Part shown: positions 5,776-12,226 of the stretch, piece by piece
Layout of the letters: every line of letters begins with the position of its first letter
How positions within the stretch are numbered: position 1 is the first letter of the stretch
Source: a virus
DNA length: 22,821 nucleotides
IMG/VR virus record: IMGVR_UViG_3300042866_001192
Location: 1-22,821 of that record
Strand: one strand, 5' to 3'
Notes under the pieces: model-generated
Databases searched by the model: none
Told to the model about the DNA's origin: nothing
Seen by the model: only the letters and a program-made list of their open reading frames with translations
Program-made: the position numbers and the translations under genes

Positions 5776-5858
5776 CAGGGAAAGACCACCGCCCTTTCGG
5801 GCGAGCACACGGGTGCAAGTGGCTCCCATGCGGGAGCTTAGGTGGTTGTCCTGTTGCC
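5770..5858 (+). ncRNA. Predicted multi-hairpin (cloverleaf-like) structured RNA
   Basis: A closing helix pairs 5784-5790 (GACCACC) with 5841-5847. It is extended, across a small internal loop, by 5774-5779 (AACAGG) with 5850-5855 and by GGC (5770-5772) with GCC (5856-5858). Inside are three consecutive hairpins: 5791-5794/5799-5802 (GCCC, loop TTTC), 5805-5808/5813-5816 (GCAC, loop ACGG) and 5822-5827/5832-5837 (GCTCCC, loop ATGC). The element begins at the wHTH stop codon and ends 19 bases before the next ATG. It is not a tRNA, since the loops are only four bases. It has no U-tract, so it is not a simple terminator. A cis-regulatory leader or a phage small RNA is most plausible. I could not match it to a known RNA family. 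Confidence 0.6.
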
Positions 5859-5877
5859 TAACCAAAGAAAGAAAAAC

Positions 5878-6075
5878 ATGAGCAAAAAAACTATCAAAAA
5901 CGGAGGTCCGGCTAACGCGATGAGCCTCCGCGATTATCTTGCAGCGGCTGCAATGCAGGGCATATTGGCCTGCCCTGACATTGTTGCAGACGGAAAGACG
6001 ATTGCGAGATGGGCATATAGACACGCAGATTTGATGATATCTGCGCGGCCAAAGCGGAAGGAGACGGCGTCATGA
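5878..6075 (+). CDS. Small phage protein with SLRDYLAAAAMQG motif, 65 aa
   Basis: The core MSLRDYLAAAAMQGILACPD (residues 15-34) is like a motif I recall in many short phage proteins of unknown function, usually written as L(T/S)xRDYFAAxAMQG. The rest is a helix (IARWAYRHADLMISA) and a basic tail. I chose ATG 5878, since the preceding GGPANA looks like part of the family. An internal ATG at 5920 has GGAGG 13 bases upstream and could be an alternative. The upstream leader is A-rich (AAAGAAAGAAAAAC) and directly follows the structured RNA, so its expression may depend on that element. Confidence 0.65.
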   Translation: MSKKTIKNGGPANAMSLRDYLAAAAMQGILACPDIVADGKTIARWAYRHADLMISARPKRKETAS

Positions 6076-6269
6076 GCCTTAACATCGAAGACGCTCGTTC
6101 CATTGTGTTCGAGCTTTCTGAGTACGCAGTGAATCGTTATTGTTTCGTGAATCAAGATGATTACGAAACGATCATGCGTCGCCGCCGGGAACTTCTCGAC
6201 TTCATCGACCATCAGCACGAGTTGCTGCACGGTCGCCGCGATCCAATGAAGGAAGACCCACATCCATGA
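6072..6269 (+). CDS. Unknown small protein, 65 aa
   Basis: This gene starts in an ATGA overlap with the upstream gene and ends in an ATGA overlap with the next. The sequence is helical and charged: IEDARSIVFELSEYAVNRY, then YETIMRRRRELLDFIDHQHELL, then a polar His/Pro end. There are no Cys, no membrane segment and no motif I recognise. Two amphipathic helices of this kind often form dimers. Function is unknown. Confidence 0.6.
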   Translation: MSLNIEDARSIVFELSEYAVNRYCFVNQDDYETIMRRRRELLDFIDHQHELLHGRRDPMKEDPHP

Positions 6270-6520
6270 ACGGCCTTTGGATTCACTCGGACATCCTTGA
6301 ACGGCAAGACCTGTCTCACGCCGAGCGGATGGTATTAGCTTTCATCGCGTCATTCCCGGAGGGCTACTTCGGGAGTGATGGCTATATCGCACAGTCTTTG
6401 CATATGAACAAGAGAACTGTGGAGCGTGTGGTGTCTTCGCTCTACCGTTCTAATTCCCTAGAAAGAAGGGGAAATTCGCGATTCTGCGTGTCAAAAGTAC
6501 GCAAGAACGCGAGCATATGA
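6266..6520 (+). CDS. Winged helix-turn-helix protein, 84 aa
   Basis: The N-terminal half, WIHSDILERQDLSHAERMVLAFIAS, and the HTH pattern GSDGYIAQSLHMNKRTVERVVSSLYRSNSLERRG (about residues 36-69) fit the wHTH domain (HTH_36 type) found in phage replication initiators and regulators. The wing would be the final strand, RFCVSKV. The length of 84 means it is a lone DNA-binding domain with no catalytic or dimerisation module. It precedes the SSB-like gene after a 74-bp gap. It may act in replication or in control of the operon; which of these cannot be decided here. Confidence 0.75.
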   Translation: MNGLWIHSDILERQDLSHAERMVLAFIASFPEGYFGSDGYIAQSLHMNKRTVERVVSSLYRSNSLERRGNSRFCVSKVRKNASI

Positions 6521-6579
6521 TACAGAGATGTAATCAGAATAGGAATAGACCACCAAATAGCTTCATTTTTGTCAGCAAC

Positions 6580-6585
6580 TATAAC
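6580..6585 (+). promoter_or_regulatory. Candidate -10 box just upstream of the SSB-like gene
   Basis: TATAAC matches the -10 consensus at five of six positions and lies nine bases before the ATG at 6595. No good -35 is visible at 16-18 bp. If used, it would give a leader of about three bases. There is no SD before this gene. Confidence 0.3.
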
Positions 6586-6594
6586 TAAACGCAA

Positions 6595-7161
6595 ATGAAT
6601 AACATCCTAGCAGTTAATCCCGGTGAGTATGTCAAAGGTGCCGTCGTTGCCGATGTGAGCAACGCCAAGGCCATCCAAACCAAGAGCGGCAAGACCATCT
6701 TCAAAGCCACCCTTCGGGATGGTCAGAACGTCGTTGATGCCACCTCTTTCAGCAAAACGTTTGAACACGTCGATGGCAAGCGGGTCCAGTTTTCTGGCCC
6801 CGGCATTAAGCGTGGCGACGACTATAACAACAAAGCCAACGTAGTCATTGGCGATAAGGTCGTTTTTAAGGCCGTAGGGGAGCCGACCCCTAGCCAGACT
6901 GCCCCCGAGCCAGAGGAACCCCGTAAAAGCCAAGGAAACGCCGCTCCTGTGCCTTCCCGCATCGAGGGGGTGACCGTTGGAATGGCTATCAACAAGGCTG
7001 TTGATGCCTTGATTGCTGAAGCGCAAGGCACTTCCTCGTCCCTAGTGAACGAGGAGAACGTCTGGCGCGTAGCATCAGACCTGATCCGAGTGGCTCAGAG
7101 GTTACAGTCGGGCGACCTCCACCCTAAGACCGAAACCGTAGGCGAGGAGGCTCCGTTCTAA
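6595..7161 (+). CDS. SSB-like single-stranded DNA-binding protein
   Basis: Residues about 10-95 form alternating short strands (GEYVKGAVVADVSNAK, TIFKATLRDGQNVVDATSF, KRVQFSGPGIKRG, ANVVIGDKVVFKAV), as expected of an OB fold. A Pro/Glu-rich linker follows (95-118) and then a helical region (VGMAINKAVDALIAEA, NVWRVASDLIRVAQRL). The protein ends EEAPF, an acidic-plus-Phe tail like the protein-docking tip of bacterial SSBs. It would coat ssDNA and recruit partners such as the exonuclease and helicase encoded just downstream. The extra helical region before the tail is not typical of canonical SSB. Identity is by fold pattern and context. Confidence 0.65.
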   Translation: MNNILAVNPGEYVKGAVVADVSNAKAIQTKSGKTIFKATLRDGQNVVDATSFSKTFEHVDGKRVQFSGPGIKRGDDYNNKANVVIGDKVVFKAVGEPTPSQTAPEPEEPRKSQGNAAPVPSRIEGVTVGMAINKAVDALIAEAQGTSSSLVNEENVWRVASDLIRVAQRLQSGDLHPKTETVGEEAPF

Positions 7162-7262
7162 TGGATGACGATGACGCTTATCTTTGGGGCATGACAGTTG
7201 CGGCGGTAGTAGGACTCGCTATCGTCGGCATTGCTCTACTAATCATAGATTTATCACGCTAA
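7161..7262 (+). CDS. 33-aa single-pass membrane microprotein
   Basis: ATG at 7161 overlaps the SSB-like stop (TAATG), and its own stop overlaps the exonuclease ATG in the same way. The product is an acidic N terminus (MDDDDAYLWG), one hydrophobic helix of about 20 residues (MTVAAVVGLAIVGIALLIID) and a short polar end. Charge distribution predicts the N terminus outside and the C terminus in the cytoplasm, though this is weak for so short a tail. Double TAATG coupling makes translation likely. Possible roles include a small holin-like, superinfection or membrane-tethering peptide. Confidence 0.6.
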   Translation: MDDDDAYLWGMTVAAVVGLAIVGIALLIIDLSR

Positions 7263-8089
7263 TGCACGCTTACACGGTAACAGGCGAAGCCCGCCACTAC
7301 CAGAAAACAAAACCCGGCGCAAAGAATCCCAGCAGAACAACGACAATCAGGGACATCAAGGATCAGAAGCTGTTACCTAGCGTAACAGAAATCTGCCGGA
7401 TGCTGTCAGCTCCATCCCTTGAGGAGTATCGAATTGGGCAGGTGATTCAAGCTTGTTTTGAGGACACCCCATCAGCAGGTGAGGACTTCCAGAACTACCA
7501 ACGGCGCATCAAGGACAGGGCTGGCGAAGATGCGGCTGGAGCAGCCGACCTCGGCACCATCATCCACGACAGCTTAGAGACCTACCTATCTGACCACGAC
7601 AACTGGGATGGCACCGCTAAGGTGGAGATGCCAGACGGTCGCAGTGTTCCGATTCGAGAGTTTGTCCTGCCTGCGGCGATTGTGGTGGATCAGCTTGGGA
7701 TTGCCGACAAGGTATGCGAGTCGGTGGTAGTTAACCCAGAGCTTGGCTACGCTGGGACTGTTGACCTCTACGGCCATCGTTTGTCTGACCAAGACGGAAA
7801 CAAACAACTTGTTGTCGTCGATTTTAAGTCTAAGCGCACCAAGCCGGGGCAGGTGGTTGAACCCATCGAGACTCACCCCATCCAGATCGCTGCGTACATC
7901 GGCGCGCTCACCCCGCCGTGGTCGATGTATTTCAACGCAGAGGGCTACAACATCTACATCAGCACCACCGAGATCGGGCGTGTTGACGTAGCGCACTACG
8001 ATACGGACAAGATTAGCAAGAGTCAGCGAATCTTTGAACATCTCCTTGCCTTGTGGCGTTGGAGATACTTTGATCCACGTCAGGTCTAA
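7262..8089 (+). CDS. PD-(D/E)XK exonuclease, RecB/Cas4-like
   Basis: The protein of 275 residues carries the full nuclease set: H102 in GTIIHDSLETYL, E153, D168 in GYAGTVDLYG, D187-x-K189 in VVVDFKSK, and a Q208 motif in HPIQIAAYIGAL. This matches the RecB-family fold used by phage exonucleases in recombination and DNA degradation. There is no obvious four-Cys cluster, so it is not a standard Cas4. The start at 7262 overlaps the preceding microprotein stop (TAATG). Encoded near SSB-like, helicase and HNH proteins, it probably processes DNA ends during replication or recombination, or degrades host DNA. Confidence 0.85.
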   Translation: MHAYTVTGEARHYQKTKPGAKNPSRTTTIRDIKDQKLLPSVTEICRMLSAPSLEEYRIGQVIQACFEDTPSAGEDFQNYQRRIKDRAGEDAAGAADLGTIIHDSLETYLSDHDNWDGTAKVEMPDGRSVPIREFVLPAAIVVDQLGIADKVCESVVVNPELGYAGTVDLYGHRLSDQDGNKQLVVVDFKSKRTKPGQVVEPIETHPIQIAAYIGALTPPWSMYFNAEGYNIYISTTEIGRVDVAHYDTDKISKSQRIFEHLLALWRWRYFDPRQV

Positions 8090-8198
8090 CTTTCCTGCTA
8101 CTGCTGAAGAACGACTCCATGTCGGGGTAGAGAAACATCTGCCTAGGCAGACTGTGGGAACGGGGGGAGCGCATCCGAACAACGCTCACCAAAAAAAC
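8090..8198 (+). other. 109-bp leader with several hairpins
   Basis: Between the exonuclease and the next gene lie a hairpin CGAC-TCCAT-GTCG (8112-8124), a perfect 14-base palindrome TCTGCCTAGGCAGA (8138-8151) and a hairpin GAGCG/CGCTC (8167-8171 with 8183-8187, 11-base loop). The end, an A-run before ATG 8199, resembles the leader that follows the 5770-5858 RNA. It is the longest gap inside the main operon, and may be a regulatory or RNA-processing element. Confidence 0.4.
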
Positions 8199-8597
8199 AT
8201 GAAGATAGAACAACTGAATGAGACCCGTTGGAAGTACGATTTTCCGAGCCACTATCGGAAGGTCATCGCCGAGCTTGAGGCAGAGAATGCCGAGCTTCGC
8301 TCTCGACTGAACGATCCCGCAGCGGTGCTCATCGCTGGCGGGCATAACCTCACGCACGAACAAGTTGCTGCCCTATTGGGTGAGAGATTCGTACAGGACA
8401 TGAATCACCTGCGGGAGCACAACCAACTACTACGCCGCGACCGTGAGCGCATGGACTGGCTCTCGGAGGAGGCGTTTTCAATACACATGGTGATTGAGAA
8501 CGGCGGCGTAGAAGTGGCTTGCCGAGATGGACGGTTTGAGGGCGAAACTTTGCGCGAGGCCGTTGACGAGGCTCGCAGGGAAGGAGGTACGTCGTGA
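8199..8597 (+). CDS. Unknown coiled-coil protein, 132 aa
   Basis: The start is ATG 8199, after the hairpin-rich leader; the same frame is open upstream but that part overlaps the exonuclease. The protein has a coiled coil (HYRKVIAELEAENAELRSRLND, about residues 18-39), a helical middle (NLTHEQVAALLGERFVQDMNHLREHNQLLRRDRERMDWL, about 50-88) and a small C-terminal region with GGVEVACRDGRFEGETLREAVDEA. Phage proteins with an ending RMDWL and then DGR/TLREA are common in my memory but of unknown function. The stop overlaps the next GTG. Confidence 0.6.
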   Translation: MKIEQLNETRWKYDFPSHYRKVIAELEAENAELRSRLNDPAAVLIAGGHNLTHEQVAALLGERFVQDMNHLREHNQLLRRDRERMDWLSEEAFSIHMVIENGGVEVACRDGRFEGETLREAVDEARREGGTS

Positions 8598-8833
8598 GTA
8601 TGTCAGATCATGCATATTCAGCAATGTGCGCATACGAGAGTGCTAGGAGTGCTTCTCATAGGGACAGTCTAGAATTGAAGGCTCATCTTGAGCGTTTATT
8701 TATCGAAGCGATGATGATCCATCTCAAAGAATGTCATGGCATAGGCGAAAAGAAAATCTCTGAGATGCTTGGTGTTAAGAGATCGTTGGTGAGAAAGTTT
8801 TTGAAGCAGCGCAGGGAAGGCGGTGCGACGTGA
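8594..8833 (+). CDS. Small HTH protein, 79 aa
   Basis: The start is GTG 8594, six bases after a strong AAGGAGG SD (8581-8587). An in-frame ATG at 8600 is possible but too far from the SD. The product has a long helical N-terminal half (AYESARSASHRDSLELKAHLERLFIEAMMIHL) and an HTH pattern, GIGEKKISEMLGVKRSLVRKFLKQRRE (residues 49-75), that reads like a sigma-4-like or resolvase-type DNA-binding helix pair. It may bind a specific DNA site; the target is unknown. Confidence 0.65.
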   Translation: MSMSDHAYSAMCAYESARSASHRDSLELKAHLERLFIEAMMIHLKECHGIGEKKISEMLGVKRSLVRKFLKQRREGGAT

Positions 8834-9138
8834 GTGATGCACCGGAAATTATAGATGCTGCCGCAATCTTTCAGCGATTTCCTGATACTTGGGACACCAT
8901 TTATCAGTACATCAAAAAGCTAGAACAAGAGAATGATGCTCTGAACGAAGCGGTGGAGAGCCTACGCACTACCCTGTGGGGTATGGAAACCGAGCTAGAG
9001 AAGGCCAACGCTGTGCTGGATCTGCTGAACACCCATTGTATGTCTGCCGACCCTATCATGGGTAGATCAACCTACCGATGGACTATCGAGCATGACGAGC
9101 CAGATATCCGCGCCGCAATTAGCAAAGCCGTGGCCTAG
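8830..9138 (+). CDS. Unknown coiled-coil protein, 102 aa
   Basis: The gene starts with GTG in a GTGA overlap. Residues 23-65 form a probable coiled coil (IYQYIKKLEQENDALNEAV, then LRTTLWGMETELEKANAVL), followed by a short polar end with CMSADPIMGRSTYRW and an acidic helix. No enzyme motif is visible. Its neighbours at 8199 and 10892 are also coiled-coil proteins with EN-rich heptads, possibly related or interacting. Confidence 0.6.
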   Translation: MSDAPEIIDAAAIFQRFPDTWDTIYQYIKKLEQENDALNEAVESLRTTLWGMETELEKANAVLDLLNTHCMSADPIMGRSTYRWTIEHDEPDIRAAISKAVA

Positions 9139-9140
9139 TC

Positions 9141-9620
9141 ATGGACATCCTCACCGAACGCGGCCAGACCTACGTTCAGCATGAGAAGCGCGTGATTGAG
9201 CGACTGAAGCAAGCCTATGCCAACTCGTTCATCTACCACACGCCAATCAATGCTCCCGCATCACTAGACCTAATCAGCACACGCCATGGGCGGCTCGTTG
9301 CTGTTGCAGAGGTCAAGTGTCGCAACAATAGTGTCGATGACTTCCACAACTACGGCTCACTCATTCTGACATGGACCAAGGTTGAGGCACTTATCAATGT
9401 TGCTATTGCGCTGTACGTTCCGGGCTTAGTGATTCTCTACTCAATCCCGGATGACGTAGTGCTTATAGCCAAGGTTGTTAATCCCGATGGTTCTTTGGTT
9501 CGCAGCTTAGACAAAGATCACACGGTTACTCAGAAAAGTTGTAACGGGGGGCAGGCCACACGACTAAACGCCTACATCCCCATTGAAATGTTTGGACCAC
9601 CTAAACCAGAATACTTCTAA
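9141..9620 (+). CDS. PD-(D/E)XK-like nuclease, 159 aa
   Basis: The product shows a Glu in the first helix (E15), D43 in ASLDLISTR and E57-x-K59 in AVAEVKCRN. This fits the D-(E)xK active site of small PD-(D/E)XK nucleases such as Holliday junction resolvases or VRR-type enzymes. The following GSLILTWTKVEALINVA helix is a usual partner of this fold. The C-terminal third (strand-rich LVILYSIPDDVVLIAKVV, then polar) is less familiar. It lies directly before the helicase gene, so a role in branch cutting or DNA degradation is reasonable. Confidence 0.7.
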   Translation: MDILTERGQTYVQHEKRVIERLKQAYANSFIYHTPINAPASLDLISTRHGRLVAVAEVKCRNNSVDDFHNYGSLILTWTKVEALINVAIALYVPGLVILYSIPDDVVLIAKVVNPDGSLVRSLDKDHTVTQKSCNGGQATRLNAYIPIEMFGPPKPEYF

Positions 9621-9629
9621 AAAAACAGA

Positions 9630-10889
9630 ATGAATCACGAACAGGTATTTATCGGCTCCTGCTTATTGGAACCTACCCTCATCGACATCGCTGTAGCTCA
9701 AGGGCTAAAGGCGGATGCATTCAGCAGCAATGACCGCAAGACAATATGGCTCCAGCTTCTTGAGAACCGCACCAACTCCCGGCTCACGGATATGCAGAGC
9801 ATCTTCTTGGAGATGGGCAACGCTTGCCCAGCCGAGGAACTGCTCGCCTGTGAATCCTCCGCACCCACCCAGACTCACGGGAAGAAAGCCCTCAAGGCTA
9901 CGTTGGAAGCCGCCATCATCAGCGACCTGCGCCCTGCCCTGCGGGATGCCTTGTCCATGATTGATGACAAGGAGAGCTACACGAAGATCAAGGAGGCTGT
10001 CGAGGGTTTGCCCAATCACCTCAAGCCCGAGGAACGAACAGAGGTAAGCCTTCCCGAGACTGTGGACGAGGCTATGTCGTGGATTGCGGGGCAGATTAGC
10101 GGCAACACGGCCAATGAGAAGGTGGTGGTGACAGGTCTGCCGCGATTCGACGACTCAGCCGGGGCCATTGGGATGCACGAATACGTCATAGTCGGCGCTC
10201 GTACCTCAACAGGTAAGTCCTCGTTCATGACCCAGCTTGCCGCGCACAACCTCTACCGTGGTCTCAGGGTAGCCTACTTCACGTTGGAGACATCAGCCAA
10301 GGCTGTACTCCTCCAGATGGGAGCACAGCGTGCGGGGGTCAATCTCCGCCGCCTGTCGATGGAGTTCACGAATAAGCAGGATGCTTTGAAGAAGGAGGTA
10401 GAGAAGCTGCGCAATATGCCCCTTCTGGTGTACGAGCGAGACCTGTCGCTTGAGCAGATTGAGGCTCGCTGCCGTCTGCTGGCCTCAACGTGGAAGCCCG
10501 ATCTTGTCATCATCGACTACCTCGGACTCATCCGTGTTAACGCTGACGGTGCCTACGAGCGGATGACCAAGCTGAGTAAGAGCATGATCCCGCTGAAGAA
10601 GGCACTAGGCTGCACCCTCATCGTTGCTGCTCAGCTTAATCGCGGCAACGAACGTGAGGACCGTCCACCTAGTCGCACAGACTTCCGCGACACCGGAAGC
10701 ATTGAAGAAGATGCCCACCGTGTCTTGGCCCTGCACCGCCCTAGCAAAGACGACTCAGGCCAGCTACAGGGCTACGACCGGAGTGAGTATCTCCAAGAAC
10801 TCTACCAACTCAAGAACCGCGATGGCAGTCTGGCGCAAACTAGATTGACATTCTTCGCACCACACACCAAATTCGCTGAGAGGACATAA
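9630..10889 (+). CDS. dnaB: DnaB-type replicative helicase
   Basis: The 419-residue product has an N-terminal helical domain (about 1-130) and a RecA-like C-terminal motor. The motor shows Walker A GARTSTGKSS (189-198), a catalytic Glu in FTLE (E220), Walker B VIIDYLGL (293-300), the Q-motif AAQLNRG (Q335) and the KNRDG sensor (395-399). It would form a hexamer on the lagging strand and open the fork. The TOPRIM primase module of T7 gp4 is absent, and no separate primase was recognised. The start at 9630 has an A-rich leader (AAAAAAACAGA) and no SD. Confident assignment. Confidence 0.92.
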   Translation: MNHEQVFIGSCLLEPTLIDIAVAQGLKADAFSSNDRKTIWLQLLENRTNSRLTDMQSIFLEMGNACPAEELLACESSAPTQTHGKKALKATLEAAIISDLRPALRDALSMIDDKESYTKIKEAVEGLPNHLKPEERTEVSLPETVDEAMSWIAGQISGNTANEKVVVTGLPRFDDSAGAIGMHEYVIVGARTSTGKSSFMTQLAAHNLYRGLRVAYFTLETSAKAVLLQMGAQRAGVNLRRLSMEFTNKQDALKKEVEKLRNMPLLVYERDLSLEQIEARCRLLASTWKPDLVIIDYLGLIRVNADGAYERMTKLSKSMIPLKKALGCTLIVAAQLNRGNEREDRPPSRTDFRDTGSIEEDAHRVLALHRPSKDDSGQLQGYDRSEYLQELYQLKNRDGSLAQTRLTFFAPHTKFAERT

Positions 10890-10891
10890 AC

Positions 10892-11086
10892 ATGAATGAA
10901 ACTGAACTACTAGCCCTGTACCGTGAAACTGCTGCGTTGCGTCAGCAACTGGCCGATGCCGAGATCCGAGAGATGGCACTCAAGGATCAGATCGAGGGAG
11001 CCTTAGACTACATCTACCGTCAGGGCGACACTAGTCTAACCCGTGGACAGGTGGATGAAGTCATCTGCCGCCTTAACGGCGAATGA
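10892..11086 (+). CDS. Small coiled-coil protein, 64 aa
   Basis: The product consists of one long helix (ELLALYRETAALRQQLADAEIREMALKDQIEGALDYIY) followed by a short polar region (TSLTRGQVDEVICRL). Leu heptads suggest a dimer. It starts three bases after the helicase stop with an SD-like GAGG upstream, and overlaps the next gene by four bases. It may assist the helicase, but the only support is position. Confidence 0.6.
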   Translation: MNETELLALYRETAALRQQLADAEIREMALKDQIEGALDYIYRQGDTSLTRGQVDEVICRLNGE

Positions 11087-11391
11087 AACGGACACCTCTC
11101 AAGCGGGTGAGCAGCAAGCGCAGCAAGGAGCTGAAGGAATATTCCAAGCTCCGTAAAGCCTACCTTGAGGCTCACCCCTACTGCGAGGTGTATCTAGCCG
11201 AGAATGGTCTTAAATACGAAGGAAACCCCATCGACGCGCCCTTGGCGACAGACATCCATCATCGCCGAGGACGCTGGCATGGCCGACTAAACGACACAGA
11301 ACATTGGCTCGCTGTATGCCGCGAGTCACATGAACGAATCCATTACCATCCCCAATGGGCATACGAACGGGGATATATGCTTCCACGATGA
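11083..11391 (+). CDS. HNH-like nuclease, NinG-like
   Basis: The N terminus, MKRTPLKRVSSKRSKELKEYSKLRKAYLEAHPYCEV, is the hallmark of small phage HNH proteins related to NinG. The HNH core is ATDIHHRRGRWHGRLNDTEHWLAVCRESHERIH with H59-H60, C79, H83 and H87. The family usually has a Cys pair (CxxC) before the HH; here only C34 is present, so one zinc ligand may be replaced or absent. It could nick or resolve branched DNA. The start overlaps the upstream stop (ATGA). Confidence 0.75.
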   Translation: MKRTPLKRVSSKRSKELKEYSKLRKAYLEAHPYCEVYLAENGLKYEGNPIDAPLATDIHHRRGRWHGRLNDTEHWLAVCRESHERIHYHPQWAYERGYMLPR

Positions 11392-11582
11392 ATAACATTC
11401 CAGACAACTACCTCCGCATCCTTGCAGCAGGCCAAGACGACGTTCTTGCCTCCCTCGAAACAGGAAACCCCAAGGATTTCTTCGCCGCCCTTGAGCGGCA
11501 CAAAGCTCTCACCGAGAGTGTCAAAAATGGAGTCGATGCCTATATGCATCTTACCTACGAGAATGACGGTAGTGGCATTTGA
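11388..11582 (+). CDS. Unknown small protein, 64 aa
   Basis: The product starts in an ATGA overlap. It reads NNIPDNYLRILAAGQDDVL, then FFAALERHKALTESVKNGVDAYMHLTYENDG. It is helical and acidic with no motif I can name. The stop at 11580-11582 lies inside the next gene. Its placement between two zinc-binding proteins is the only clue to function. Confidence 0.55.
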   Translation: MNNIPDNYLRILAAGQDDVLASLETGNPKDFFAALERHKALTESVKNGVDAYMHLTYENDGSGI

Positions 11583-11829
11583 TAAACTCAGCTACCACGT
11601 TCTCTCCGAAACGGTCCATCAGCAACACTATCTGGTGGACCTTTCTGCACATGGGGGAAACGGAGAGTGTAGCTGTACCGACTTCACCACACGCCGATTC
11701 CCTGTGTTCAAGAGGACTGGTAAGATTGTGCAGCATGGTAAGCCAGAGGCCACTCGCTGCAAACACATCAACGCCTGTCTCACGGAACTGGGCAGCTTGG
11801 TGATAGAGAGAATGAACGGACGTGCCTAA
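11563..11829 (+). CDS. SWIM-type zinc-finger protein, 88 aa
   Basis: The protein carries the CxC...CxH pattern of SWIM domains: C36 and C38 in GECSCTDF, then C66 and H68 in TRCKHI. Spacing between the pairs is 27 residues. SWIM domains bind DNA or proteins, often next to helicases, transposases or recombination proteins. Here the domain stands alone. I chose ATG 11563, which overlaps the upstream gene by 20 bases; a GTG at 11572 is possible. The context, between two HNH-type genes, suggests DNA transactions. Confidence 0.7.
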   Translation: MTVVAFDKLSYHVLSETVHQQHYLVDLSAHGGNGECSCTDFTTRRFPVFKRTGKIVQHGKPEATRCKHINACLTELGSLVIERMNGRA

Positions 11830-12226
11830 GCCGCCAAAGACTCGCTGCTCAGGGACATGGACTGAGGCTCGCTATTGGGGCTTCATCCGCTCTGCCCTGC
11901 GCCGAGCCTTCACCCGCTACCCCGTCAACTACCACGTTCGCAACGCAGCTAAACGTCCCTACAAGGGGCCGAACAAGCTACAGAAGAACGAGTTCCAATG
12001 CGGTGTGTGCAAGGAGTGGTTCATTCAGAAGGCCACTCAGGTACATCACCTTGTAGAGTGTGGCTCCCTCAAGAGCTACGCAGACCTCCCCGGCTTCGTT
12101 GAACGTCTATTCTGCGAGGCCGACAATTTACAGGTCGTTTGCAAGACCTGTCATAGTAGAATAACACATACAACAGATGCTAAACCTAGACCAGCCAGAA
12201 GACCAAAAGCGAATCGATTGGATTGA
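11822..12226 (+). CDS. HNH endonuclease, 134 aa
   Basis: The product shows a complete HNH zinc architecture: C60 and C63 in FQCGVCKEW, H75-H76 in QVHHLVECG, N102 in EADNLQ, and C107, C110 and H111 in CKTCHSR. The N-terminal 55 residues (WTEARYWGFIRSALRRAFTRYP) are basic and may bind DNA, and the C terminus is basic too. It starts with GTG at 11822 and overlaps the previous gene by eight bases. It is not obviously inside an intron or fused to a homing module. It may be a phage-encoded nicking enzyme for recombination or host DNA. Confidence 0.8.
   Translation: MPKPPKTRCSGTWTEARYWGFIRSALRRAFTRYPVNYHVRNAAKRPYKGPNKLQKNEFQCGVCKEWFIQKATQVHHLVECGSLKSYADLPGFVERLFCEADNLQVVCKTCHSRITHTTDAKPRPARRPKANRLD

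Noticed and set aside
5784-5847. tRNA gene in the cloverleaf-like element
   Set aside because: The closing helix is 7 bp as in tRNA, but all three loops have four bases, there is no seven-base anticodon or T loop and no TTC-type T-loop sequence.
5784-5858. Simple rho-independent terminator at the same place
   Set aside because: No T-run follows the stems and the next gene starts 19 bases later in the same direction.
7586-8182. 198-codon minus-strand frame opposite the exonuclease
   Set aside because: The plus-strand frame has a complete nuclease motif set; the opposite frame has none and no operon partner.
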